Source: DATBLE01 sp963791425 | GTDB taxonomy: Bacteria; Actinomycetota; Thermoleophilia; Gaiellales; Gaiellaceae | NCBI GenBank assembly: GCA_963791425.1 | Contig: CAWBSE010000008.1 | Location: 124,001 to 188,000 of the forward strand | DNA length: 64,000 nucleotides | Direction: 5' to 3' | Shown: one piece after another, positions 46,558 through 54,049 of the stretch | Layout of the letters: each line of letters begins with the position of its first letter | Position numbering within the stretch: the first letter of the stretch is position 1 | Translations under genes and position numbers: made by a program | Notes under the pieces: generated by a model | Seen by the model: the letters and a program-made list of their open reading frames with translations, nothing else | Databases searched by the model: none | What the model was told of the DNA's origin: nothing

Positions 46558-47228
46558 AGCCCGAGCGCGGCCGGAAGGTCGCGCAGGTCGGGCAGCGTCT
46601 CGACCCCCTCGGGCTGGCGCCCTTCGCGGTCGATCAGAAACGCGCGCATCCCGAGCGCTGCCGCACCCTCGATGTCGTCCTCGACCGAGTCGCCGACCAT
46701 CGCGGCATCGGACGGGGCGACGCCGATCAGGTCGAGCGCGGCCCGGAAGATCGACTCGTGCGGCTTCGTCCAGCCGTGCGCGCGTGAGGCGATCGCACAG
46801 TCGACGTCGAGCCCATGGTGGGCGACGAAGTCGGAGATCTCGCGGCCGCCGTTCGAGACGAGCCCCAGTTTCAGCCCGTGGCCGCGCAGCTCGGCGAGCA
46901 CGGGCAGCACGTCGTCGTACAGGTCGAAGTTCTCGGAGTTCTCCCAGGCACGCGTCATCTCGACCGCCAGCTCACGCGAGGCGGGCGGCTCGCCGCCCAT
47001 CCCGACCACGATTCGCTCCGTGAACGCGAACCACAGCTCCTCCTCGTGGCGAAGCTCCGGGTGGCGCTCCAGCGTCGCGAGCGCGGCATTCCGCGCCTCC
47101 GGGTACCGGGCCGGGTCGAGGTCGAGGCCGAACTGCTCCCCCAGCCGCGCGTAGCCCTCCGGGCCGAGATCCGGCCCCGGCTTGGCGAGCGTGAAGTCGA
47201 CATCGAAGAGCACGGCGCGCAGAGTCAC
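46554..47228 (-). CDS. HAD-superfamily hydrolase
   Basis: 224 residues. Motif I is LFDVDFTLA (nucleophile D and acid D two residues on), motif II SNGG after LGLVSN, motif III lysine in KPHESIFRAAL, and motif IV GDSVEDDIEGA. The helical cap lies between motifs I and II (residues about 15-95), giving subfamily IA architecture. Likely a small-molecule phosphatase of unknown substrate. Convergent with the CoA-transferase gene, overlapping by 4 bp. Confidence 0.9.
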   Translation of the reverse strand: MTLRAVLFDVDFTLAKPGPDLGPEGYARLGEQFGLDLDPARYPEARNAALATLERHPELRHEEELWFAFTERIVVGMGGEPPASRELAVEMTRAWENSENFDLYDDVLPVLAELRGHGLKLGLVSNGGREISDFVAHHGLDVDCAIASRAHGWTKPHESIFRAALDLIGVAPSDAAMVGDSVEDDIEGAAALGMRAFLIDREGRQPEGVETLPDLRDLPAALGL

Positions 47229-47245
47229 GCCTTTACGTTTACACG

Positions 47246-48475
47246 GTGGAGGCGATGACCACGCCCGGGCAAGAGCCTCGCGCGCTCGATGCGCTGCGCC
47301 ACCGCGACTTCCGGCTGCTGTTCACCGGGCAGACCGTGTCCCTGATCGGCGATGCGGCGTTCATCACCGCGCTCGGCTGGAAGACCTTCACGTTCGCCGG
47401 CTCGACGAAGCTCGGGATCGTCCTCACGGCCCAGGCGCTGGCGATCCTGGTGACGCTGCTGATCGGCGGAGCGCTCGCCGACCGCCGCTCGCGCCGGATG
47501 CTGATGATCGTCTCCGACCTGATGCGGTTCGTCGCCGTCGCCGTGCTCGCTGTCGTCGACGCGACAGGGCATCTGACCTTTCCGATGCTGGTCGTGTTCG
47601 CGATCGTGGTGGGCCTGGGCAACGGGCTCTTCTACCCCGCGTTCGGCGGCATGGTGCCGCTCGTCGTCCCGCAGCCCAGCATCGCCTCGGCGAACTCCCT
47701 GATCGGCGTCGCCCGCTGGAGCAGCATCCTCATCGGGCCCGCGCTGGCCGGCCTGATCTACGCCCCGGCCGGCTCGTCGGCGGTGTTCGCCGTCGACGCG
47801 CTCTCGTTCGTCGTCTCGGCGTACCTCGTCTACCTGACGCGGCCGCGAGTGATCGAGTCGTCCGAGCGCGAGGGGACGTTCGGCGAGATCGTCTCCGGCG
47901 CGCGCTACGTCTCGACCGTGCCCTGGATCTGGGTGACGATCGTCGTCTTCGGCTTCGTGCTGATGTTCCAGCTCGCACCGCAACAGGTGCTGATGCCGCA
48001 ACTCGTGACCACGCAGTGGCACCGGGGGGTCGGCGCCTACGCGCTCCTGACCGCGCTGATGGGCGTCGGCACGGTCACCGGGGCGCTCCTGTACGGGCGC
48101 ATGCAGCCGCGGCACCGGCGCGGCGTCGTCTCGTACGTGTTCTGGGTGCTGAACAGCCTCGCCCTCGTCGGGATCGCGCTGTCCCCCTGGTATCCCGTAG
48201 CCGGCGTGCTGATGGTGCTCCGCGGCGTCTGCGTCGGGTTCGGCGTGGCGATCTGGGAGACGATGCTGATGGAGCTCGTCCCGGAGAACTTCCTCTCGCG
48301 CGTCGTCAGCCTGGACTACTTCGGCTCGTTCGGGCTGATGCCGCTCGGGCTGGCGTTCGCGGCCGCTGTGTCGGGCCTTGCGCCCCCCGGCACGCTGATC
48401 GCAGTCGGGGCCGGGATCAACGTGGTGATGCTCACCGTCGTCCTCACCCGGCCCTGGCTGCGGGCTGTCGACTAG
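47246..48475 (+). CDS. MFS transporter, MFS_3/enterobactin-exporter-like
   Basis: 409 residues with 12 membrane helices. GTG at 47246 (ATG 47255 possible). The start, ALDALRHRDFRLLFTGQTVS, and the loop GGALADRRSRRMLMI (motif A) are typical of the actinobacterial MFS_3 group, often multidrug or siderophore exporters. GNGLFYPAFGGMVPLVV and SANSLIGVARWSSILIGPAL mark helices 4-5. The C-terminal half begins after the cytoplasmic loop around residue 205. Substrate unknown; divergent from the HAD gene. Confidence 0.9.
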   Translation: MEAMTTPGQEPRALDALRHRDFRLLFTGQTVSLIGDAAFITALGWKTFTFAGSTKLGIVLTAQALAILVTLLIGGALADRRSRRMLMIVSDLMRFVAVAVLAVVDATGHLTFPMLVVFAIVVGLGNGLFYPAFGGMVPLVVPQPSIASANSLIGVARWSSILIGPALAGLIYAPAGSSAVFAVDALSFVVSAYLVYLTRPRVIESSEREGTFGEIVSGARYVSTVPWIWVTIVVFGFVLMFQLAPQQVLMPQLVTTQWHRGVGAYALLTALMGVGTVTGALLYGRMQPRHRRGVVSYVFWVLNSLALVGIALSPWYPVAGVLMVLRGVCVGFGVAIWETMLMELVPENFLSRVVSLDYFGSFGLMPLGLAFAAAVSGLAPPGTLIAVGAGINVVMLTVVLTRPWLRAVD

Positions 48476-48479
48476 ACGA

Positions 48480-48794
48480 TCACGGAGAGACCGCCGCCGG
48501 CCCGCCGATGTCCTCGCGGGCCTGGAGGTAGTCCTTCCGGGTCAGCTCGCCGCTTGCGTACCTGGTGTCGAGCACGGCGAGCGCGCCGCCGGGTGGAGCA
48601 CCTTCCACGACCGGCTGCGGTTGGTTCGACCGGTGGTAATGGTCGAGAACGAGCGAAATGAGCGCGACGAGCAGGAGCGCGAGGAGCACGGCGAAGATCA
48701 CCCACAACAGCGTGTGGTTGCCGTCGGCGTGATGCCCCGCGACCTGGATCATCCCGCCCCGAAGCCCGTCCGGTGGATTGCCATTCTGGTCCAT
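48480..48794 (-). CDS. Single-span membrane protein with SHOCT domain
   Basis: 104 residues from ATG 48794 (GTG 48815 would add seven). One membrane helix (LLWVIFAVLLALLLVALISL, about residues 28-50) is followed by a Pro-rich linker and a C-terminal SHOCT motif: LAVLDTRYASGELTRKDYLQ, the usual L-x-x-R-Y-A-x-GE-I/L-x-x-x-E/D-Y pattern. SHOCT domains are short interaction modules; function unknown. Confidence 0.75.
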   Translation of the reverse strand: MDQNGNPPDGLRGGMIQVAGHHADGNHTLLWVIFAVLLALLLVALISLVLDHYHRSNQPQPVVEGAPPGGALAVLDTRYASGELTRKDYLQAREDIGGPAAVSP

Positions 48795-48855
48795 GCTCGC
48801 ACCGTAGTCCGGCACGCTGAGAACGAGCTGAGAAAGCCGCTAACCTGTTGTCGCT

Positions 48856-48929
48856 CGGGGTGTGGCGCAGCCTGGTAGCGCGCTCCGTTCGGGTCGGAGA
48901 GGCCCCCAGTTCAAATCTGGGCACCCCGA
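48856..48929 (+). tRNA. tRNA-Pro(CGG)
   Basis: 74 nt folding into a standard cloverleaf. Acceptor CGGGGTG pairs with CACCCCG. The anticodon stem CTCCG/CGGAG encloses loop TTCGGGT, giving anticodon CGG. The T arm CCCAG-TTCAAAT-CTGGG is canonical. The discriminator is A and CCA is not encoded. A hairpin terminator follows 5 bp later. Confidence 0.96.
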
Positions 48930-48934
48930 TAGAG

Positions 48935-48958
48935 CAGGGGGAACCTCGGTTCCCCCTG
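48935..48958 (+). terminator. Hairpin terminator behind tRNA-Pro
   Basis: CAGGGGGAAC (48935-48944), loop CTCG, GTTCCCCCTG (48949-48958): a perfect 10-bp stem immediately after the tRNA. No long T-run, only CCGGCTGTTT. Confidence 0.7.
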
Positions 48959-48986
48959 CCGGCTGTTTCGCTGACAGAATCGACGC

Positions 48987-49724
48987 GTGGCGCAGCGCGA
49001 CGAGATCCTCGACTACGCGGCGGAGCTACTCGACCTCGCGTCGTTCCCCGACTACGGACCGCAGGGGATGCAGGTCGCGGGCGCCGACGAGGTGTCGAAG
49101 ATCGTCTGCGGTGTGTCGTCGTCGCTCGAGCTGTTCGAGCGCGCCGCGGCGGCCGGGGCGCAGCTCGTGGTCGTGCACCACGGGATCCTCTGGGAGAACG
49201 AGTCGCGCGTCATCGACGCACGGGTACGGCGCCGGCTGGAAGCGCTCTTCGCCGCAGGCATCACGCTCGCCGCCTACCACCTCGCACTCGACGCGCACGC
49301 GGAGATCGGGAACAACGCGTGCCTCGCCCGCGAGCTCGGCGTCGAGGTCGACGGGACATTCACCGACCTTGGCCTCGGCGGCCGGATCTCGGCGTCCCGC
49401 GACGAGCTCGTCGAGCGCATCCGCTCGAGGGTCAACCCTGAGGCGCTCGTCTTCGCGGACGGCCCCGACCGGATCGAGCGGGTCGCGATCGTCTCGGGCG
49501 GCGGCGCGAGGCACCTGACCGAAGCCGCGCGGCAGGGCTACGACCTGTACCTCACGGGCGAGCCGGACGAGCCGAGCATGCACTTCGCCCGCGAGCTCGG
49601 GATCACGTTCGTCGCCGCGGGCCACTACGCGACCGAGCGGCTCGGCGTCCAGGCGCTCACCGGGCGGCTCGCCGACCGCTTCGGCCTCGACTGGGAATTC
49701 GTCGAGGTGCCGAACCCCGTTTGA
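48987..49724 (+). CDS. Nif3-like dinuclear metal-binding protein (DUF34/YqfO family)
   Basis: 245 residues, GTG start. The family's metal-binding residues are visible: VVVHHGILW near residue 66 (paired His), AAYHLALDAHAEIGNN around residue 95, and GHYATERLGVQAL near the C terminus with His and Glu. FADGPDRIERVAIVSGGGA and YLTGEPDEPSMHFARELG complete the second half. Length fits the short form without the inserted PII-like domain. The precise role of Nif3 proteins is unsettled; a GTP cyclohydrolase annotation is often given but weakly supported. Confidence 0.9.
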   Translation: MAQRDEILDYAAELLDLASFPDYGPQGMQVAGADEVSKIVCGVSSSLELFERAAAAGAQLVVVHHGILWENESRVIDARVRRRLEALFAAGITLAAYHLALDAHAEIGNNACLARELGVEVDGTFTDLGLGGRISASRDELVERIRSRVNPEALVFADGPDRIERVAIVSGGGARHLTEAARQGYDLYLTGEPDEPSMHFARELGITFVAAGHYATERLGVQALTGRLADRFGLDWEFVEVPNPV

Positions 49725-49749
49725 GCTTGTCAGCCGGGGGGAGTATTCT
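49721..49749 (+). promoter_or_regulatory. Promoter of the leader RNA
   Basis: TTGAGC (49721-49726, over the nif3 stop) and TATTCT (49744-49749) are spaced by 17 bp. Transcription would start at about 49756, just before the structured leader. Confidence 0.55.
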
Positions 49750-49755
49750 CCGAGT

Positions 49756-49860
49756 GGACATGCTTCGCATGGAGGAGCGGGACCTCTGAACTCCCGCCAC
49801 CCGAACCAGAAGGCTTTGACCGAGCCCATCGGCGCACCTGCGTGCCGGTGGGTTTTTTCG
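49756..49860 (+). ncRNA. Structured leader or small RNA ending in an intrinsic terminator
   Basis: About 100 nt with three local hairpins. CATGC-TTC-GCATG is at 49759-49771. GCGGGA/TCCCGC is at 49777-49797, with a 9-base loop CCTCTGAAC that could alternatively pair with the upstream GGAGG. A terminator stem at 49825-49852 (CCCATCGGC with GCCGGTGGG, one G-U pair) is followed by TTTTTT at 49853-49858. The ribosome site and ATG of the next gene lie only 10-23 bp beyond. This layout is that of an attenuator or riboswitch, or of a stand-alone sRNA. I do not recognise a known class; no T-box, SAM or cobalamin signature was seen. Confidence 0.55.
49825..49858 (+). terminator. Intrinsic terminator within the leader
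   Basis: A 9-bp GC-rich stem (CCCATCGGC / GCCGGTGGG), further closed inside by GCAC/GTGC, followed directly by six T. It is the only textbook intrinsic terminator with a T-run noticed in the window. Confidence 0.85.
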
Positions 49861-49880
49861 TCCTGGAGGAGGAAGCCGTA

Positions 49881-50054
49881 ATGCCGAATCACCTCACGCC
49901 TGAAGAGCTGTCGAAGGAGATGGGGATCGACCGCACCGAGGTCATCCGCGTTTGCGTCGAGGAGGGGGTCCCGATCTACCAGGGGAAGATCGACAAGAGT
50001 CTCTTCGCCGCACAGCTCCAGGCCATCGGTACGGGCTCGACTATCGAGCACTAG
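49881..50054 (+). CDS. 57-residue protein behind the leader RNA
   Basis: ATG at 49881 with a very strong ribosome site (GGAGGAGGA). The sequence is acidic at the start (HLTPEELSKEMGIDRTEVIR) and continues VCVEEGVPIYQGKIDKSLFA then AQLQAIG. The L-x-x-E-L-x-K-E-x-G-I-D-R-x-E-V-I-x-x-x-V-E-x-G-V pattern resembles the small helical module at the N terminus of translation factor IF-2 and some winged-helix-like DNA-binding modules. A nucleic-acid-binding role is plausible but unproven. No family name can be assigned with confidence. Confidence 0.7.
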   Translation: MPNHLTPEELSKEMGIDRTEVIRVCVEEGVPIYQGKIDKSLFAAQLQAIGTGSTIEH

Positions 50055-50067
50055 CCCCGAGCGGGCG

Positions 50068-50937
50068 CTATTTCTTGGCGGCCGCGCGACGTGCGCGCGG
50101 CTTCGCGGCAGGCGCGTCGGCCTTCGCCGGCGACCTCCGCTGCTTCGCCTCGGCCACGCTCTGCTTGAGCGCGGCCATCAGGTCGATCACCGACGCCTCT
50201 GGAGCCTCGGGCTCCGGCTCCTCGAGCGGCTGGCCGGCGAGCTTCGCCTCCAGCAGCTTCTTCAGATCCTGGCGGTACTCGCTCGTCAGCTGCTCGCGCG
50301 GGTCGAACGCGCCTGCAAGGCTGCCGACCAGCTGCTTGGCGAGGTCGAGCTCGGCCTTCTTGGGCGCCCCGGCCTCCTCGGTCAGCTCGTCGATCTCGGC
50401 CTGCGAGTAGACGTCCTCGGCGACGTACAGCGTCTCGAGCACGAGCGCGTCGCCGCGCGGCCGGATCAGGCACAGCTTCTCCTTGCCGGCGAGCACGAAG
50501 CGGCCGATCGCGCCGACCTGCTCGTCCTCGAGCACCTTGCGCAGCAGCACATACGGGCGCAGCGCGGCGGGCGCGCTCGCCGGAACGAGGAAGTACGTGC
50601 GGTCGAAATAGACGGGATCGACCTCGCCGAGCGGGACGAACCGCTCGATGTCGATCGCCCGCGAGGTGTTCGAGCGCTCGATCGCCTCGAGGTCGGCGTC
50701 GTCGACGATCACGAACTGGCCCTTCGCCACCTCCCAGCCGCGCACGATCTCGTCGCTCTCGACCTCGCGCTCGTGCACCGGGCACCAGCGGCGGTTCTTG
50801 ATCGGCGTCTTGCACTCGGCGTGCAGCTGCCGGAACGAGATGTCCGACGCGCGGGCGGACGGCTTCGTCGCCGGAGCAAGTCCGACGGGAATCGTCACCA
50901 GGCTGAAGCTGATCGATCCGTTCCAGGTTGTCCGCAT
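50068..50937 (-). CDS. ku: Non-homologous end-joining protein Ku
   Basis: 289 residues, ATG at 50937 (TWNGSISFSLVTIPVGL is the invariant start). The Ku core beta-barrel forms a ring around DNA ends; motifs are HAECKTPIKNRRWCPVHERE, VVDDADLEAIERSNTSRAID, YFDRTYFLVP and GRFVLAGKEKLCLIRPRGD. The C-terminal tail is Ala/Lys/Arg-rich (KPRARRAAAKK), as in actinobacterial Ku. The partner ligase LigD is not in the window, so it must be elsewhere if present. Confidence 0.96.
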   Translation of the reverse strand: MRTTWNGSISFSLVTIPVGLAPATKPSARASDISFRQLHAECKTPIKNRRWCPVHEREVESDEIVRGWEVAKGQFVIVDDADLEAIERSNTSRAIDIERFVPLGEVDPVYFDRTYFLVPASAPAALRPYVLLRKVLEDEQVGAIGRFVLAGKEKLCLIRPRGDALVLETLYVAEDVYSQAEIDELTEEAGAPKKAELDLAKQLVGSLAGAFDPREQLTSEYRQDLKKLLEAKLAGQPLEEPEPEAPEASVIDLMAALKQSVAEAKQRRSPAKADAPAAKPRARRAAAKK

Positions 50938-51001
50938 GGGCACTTGAGATTCTAGGTGGGGACCGGCTTCCCTTCCACGCGCTGAGTACCCTTCGCAGCC
51001 G

Positions 51002-52738
51002 ATGGCCGAAACAAGGACGATCGGCGCGATGTGGCGCAATGCCGAGGCGCGGGGGGCAACGAGGCCCCCGTACCTCGCCGAGCGCGACGGCACGTGGGTC
51101 GAGGTCTCCTGGCCCGAGGCATCCCGGCGTGTCGACGACATGGCCAACGGGCTGCTCGCGCTCGGCGTGCGCAGGGGCGAAGCGTTCGGGATCCTCGCGA
51201 CCACGAGCGTCGAGTGGTGCCTGTTCGACTTCGCGCTCGGCCTGATCGGGGCGATCGGCGCCCCTGTCTACGCGAACAGCTCGCCGCACGACGCTGCGTA
51301 CGTGCTCGGCCACGCCGAGGCGGTCGGCGTGCTCGTCGAGGACGACGACCAGCTGGCCAAGGTCGGATCGGTGCGCGCGGAGCTGCCGGCCCTCCGCCAC
51401 GTCATCACCTTCGCCGGGCTCGCCGAGCTCGAGGCTGCGGGCCGCGACCACGCGGCGGCGCACCCGACCGCGCTGGCCGACGCCGAGGCCCAGGTCGGCG
51501 AGGACGACCTCTTCACCTACATCTACACCTCGGGCACGACCGGCCCACCGAAGGGGTGCATGATCCTCCACCGCAACTACTACGAGATGGCGACCGTGGT
51601 CGACAAGATGGAGAAGTCGTTCGTCGGCCCCGAGGACACGCTCCTCCTCTATCTCCCGCTCGCCCACAACTACGGGCGGCTGATCCACCTGCAGGCGATC
51701 CACGTCGGCTACACGCTCGCCTTCTGCCGCGACCCGCTGAAAGTCGGCGAGGCGATGCTCGCCGTCCGCCCCACCACGTTCCCGAGCGTGCCGCGCGTGT
51801 ACGAGAAGGTTCACACCGCCGTCGTCGCCGGTCTGGCCGACGCGCACGGCGTGAAGGGGAAACTCGGCCGGTGGGCGATCGAGGTCGGGCGCGACGTCAG
51901 CCGGCGGCGTCAGGCCGGCGAGCCCATCCCGCGCTCGCTGGCGCTCCGCCACCGGATCGCCGACCGGCTCGTCTACTCGAAGATCAAGGCGCGCATGGGC
52001 GGACGCCTGCGACTGGCAAACTCGGGCGGCGCGCCGCTCTCGCGCGAGGTGATGGAGCTCTTCGCCGCGTTCGACGTGCCGATCTACGAGGGCTACGGCC
52101 TGACCGAGTGCACCTGCGCCTGCTCGGTCAACCGTCCCGACGCCTTCAAGTTCGGAACGGTCGGCAAGGCCCTCCCGGGCACCGAGGTGAGGCTGGCGGA
52201 GGACGGCGAGCTGGAGATGCGCGGCGAGACCATCTTCGCGGGCTATTACAAGGATCCGGAGGCGACCCGTGAGGTGTTCTCGGCAGACGGTTGGCTCCGC
52301 ACCGGCGACATCGCCGAGATCGACGAGGACGGCTTCATCACGATCACCGACCGGAAGAAGGACATCCTCGTCACCGCCGGCGGCAAGAACATCGCGCCGC
52401 AGAACCTCGAAAACGACCTGAAGGCCTCACGGTACGTCTCGCAGGCGATCGTGCTCGGCGACCGGCGCCCGTACGTGGCGGCGCTGCTCACGCTCGACCA
52501 GGAGGAGCTGGCGAAGTGGCGAGCGGAGGGCGGCGACGACGTCGGCGCGCTCGTCCAGGGGATCGTCGACGAGGTGAACGAGCACCGCTCGCGCTACGAG
52601 CAGATCAAGCGCTTCGAGGTGCTGCCGCGCGACTTCTCCGCCGACGAGGGCGAGATCACGCCCACGCTCAAGCTGAAGCGCCGCGTCGTGCAGGAGCACT
52701 TCGCGGACGCGATCGCCCTGTTGTATCCCGGGGGTTAA
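51002..52738 (+). CDS. Long-chain fatty acid-CoA ligase (AMP-forming)
   Basis: 578 residues, ATG at 51002. Activates fatty acids with ATP. The phosphate-binding motif is YIYTSGTTGPPKGCMI (about residue 178), then the FACS-type GYGLTECTCACS, the TGD-x-x-x-x-DGF region (RTGDIAEIDEDGFITITDR) and the C-terminal catalytic lysine region TAGGKNIAPQNLENDLK. Divergent from ku. It likely supplies substrates for the beta-oxidation genes at 36-41 kb. Confidence 0.94.
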   Translation: MAETRTIGAMWRNAEARGATRPPYLAERDGTWVEVSWPEASRRVDDMANGLLALGVRRGEAFGILATTSVEWCLFDFALGLIGAIGAPVYANSSPHDAAYVLGHAEAVGVLVEDDDQLAKVGSVRAELPALRHVITFAGLAELEAAGRDHAAAHPTALADAEAQVGEDDLFTYIYTSGTTGPPKGCMILHRNYYEMATVVDKMEKSFVGPEDTLLLYLPLAHNYGRLIHLQAIHVGYTLAFCRDPLKVGEAMLAVRPTTFPSVPRVYEKVHTAVVAGLADAHGVKGKLGRWAIEVGRDVSRRRQAGEPIPRSLALRHRIADRLVYSKIKARMGGRLRLANSGGAPLSREVMELFAAFDVPIYEGYGLTECTCACSVNRPDAFKFGTVGKALPGTEVRLAEDGELEMRGETIFAGYYKDPEATREVFSADGWLRTGDIAEIDEDGFITITDRKKDILVTAGGKNIAPQNLENDLKASRYVSQAIVLGDRRPYVAALLTLDQEELAKWRAEGGDDVGALVQGIVDEVNEHRSRYEQIKRFEVLPRDFSADEGEITPTLKLKRRVVQEHFADAIALLYPGG

Positions 52739-53916
52739 GTGATACGCCGTGCGCCCACGTATGTGGCCGCGTACCAGGAGTCGTTCAGGCTGGAGATCTT
52801 GACGACGTCGCCGGTGTGCGGCGCGTGGATGAACTCGCCGTTCCCGATGTAGATGCCGACGTGGCCGAGCCCGTCGAAGAAGACGAGGTCGCCCGGCTCG
52901 AGCGCGTCGCGCGAGACCGGGACGCCGTAGTTGTACTGGTCGGCCGCGTGGTGCGGCAGCGAGACGCCGACCTGCGCGTAGACGAACATCACGAGCCCGG
53001 AGCAGTCGAACCCGCCCGGCGCTGCGCCGCCCCAGACGTACGGCGTGCCGAGGTACTGCATCGCGATCCCGACGACGCCGCCGTACTGCGACGGAGGTGC
53101 AACGGAGACGCTCTGGTCGGCCGAGACCGCCGTCACCCCGACGACGTCCTGGGACTGCGCGACACGAACGGCCTGATGCTGCGCGTTGAGCTGGGCCTGG
53201 AGCCGCGCCTGCGCCTCGGCGGCGAGCCGCGCCTGGCGGGCCTGCTCCTCGCGCTGGAGCTGCGCGATCTCGCCCTTGATCGAGCCGAGCAGCTGCTGCC
53301 GCTGCGACAGCCCCGCCTCAATCTGCTGCTTCGCGGCCGCGCGGGCGGCGACGACCTGCTCCTGGCGCGTGTGCGCGGCCTTCAGCTGCTTCGCGCGCAC
53401 GGCCGCCTCGTGCTTGAACTTCTTGATGTCGCCGATCACCTGCGTGTCCTGCGAGGCGACGCTGTTCACGGTCTCGACCCGGTTGAGGAAGTCGCCGATC
53501 GAGCCGGACCCGAGCAGGATCGCGAGCGTCGAGTTGTCCTGGCTGTCGGTCGTGTACATCGCGCGCAGCCGGGAGCCGAGCCGGCGCTGCGAGACGTAGA
53601 GGTTGTGCTTCGCGATTCCGAGGTGCCGGGTGTTCAGCTCGCTCGCGCGCTCGATCGTGGCGAGGTCGTCGGTGGCGCCGTTGTACGCCTCGATCGCCTT
53701 CTCGTTCTGGACGTCGAGCGAGTGGATCTCGTTCAGGACGCGCTGCGCCTCGGCCCGCTTGGAAGCGATCGCGGGTGGCTCCGCCGTCGCCACCTGGGCA
53801 GCGAGGAGCGACGCCAGAAGCGCAATGAGGACGAAGGTTGCCTGCCGTATGCGGGCGCGCGAGGCGATACCCCACACCACTCTCGACAGGCGCACCGGGA
53901 GGGGCCGGTACGTCAC
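52735..53916 (-). CDS. Exported NlpC/P60 peptidoglycan endopeptidase, RipA-like
   Basis: 393 residues, GTG start. A signal segment near residues 25-45 (FVLIALLASLLAAQVATA) is followed by a long coiled coil (residues about 50-245), as in RipA and PcsB, and a linker. The C-terminal NlpC/P60 domain has the catalytic cysteine in GGFDCSGLVMFVYAQ, catalytic His in LGHVGIYIGNGEFIHAP and a preceding PYVWGGAAPGG. It cuts cell-wall peptides, probably at division. The stop overlaps the acyl-CoA ligase gene by 4 bp. The coiled coil is expected to hold it inactive until a partner binds. Confidence 0.93.
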   Translation of the reverse strand: MTYRPLPVRLSRVVWGIASRARIRQATFVLIALLASLLAAQVATAEPPAIASKRAEAQRVLNEIHSLDVQNEKAIEAYNGATDDLATIERASELNTRHLGIAKHNLYVSQRRLGSRLRAMYTTDSQDNSTLAILLGSGSIGDFLNRVETVNSVASQDTQVIGDIKKFKHEAAVRAKQLKAAHTRQEQVVAARAAAKQQIEAGLSQRQQLLGSIKGEIAQLQREEQARQARLAAEAQARLQAQLNAQHQAVRVAQSQDVVGVTAVSADQSVSVAPPSQYGGVVGIAMQYLGTPYVWGGAAPGGFDCSGLVMFVYAQVGVSLPHHAADQYNYGVPVSRDALEPGDLVFFDGLGHVGIYIGNGEFIHAPHTGDVVKISSLNDSWYAATYVGARRIT

Positions 53917-54049
53917 GAAGTCAGGACCCTACCAGCGGTTTCGGACACGGGCAACCGAGAAGGTGCAGCAAAACGGCGCAAAATGCGGGACGAAACGGAC
54001 CCTTTGGGACACTTTGGGCACGGTTTGGTGTGGTACGGTCGGCCGGTTC
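53917..54049. other. Divergent control region between the two cell-wall genes
   Basis: 133 bp shared by the NlpC/P60 gene and the 3D-domain gene. It contains a direct repeat, CTTTGGGACA then CTTTGGGCAC (period 10 bp, 54002-54021), followed by GGTTTGG. No consensus -35/-10 pair at 17 bp is seen on the plus strand; TACGGT at 54034-54039 could be a -10. Confidence 0.4.

Noticed and set aside
49756..49860. T-box or SAM-type riboswitch
   Set aside because: No T-box antiterminator consensus, no SAM or cobalamin core, and the downstream gene is not an amino-acid or cofactor gene.
50068..52738. Ku and the acyl-CoA ligase as an NHEJ gene pair
   Set aside because: The adjacent ligase is an AMP-forming fatty acyl-CoA ligase, not a DNA ligase; LigD is absent here.
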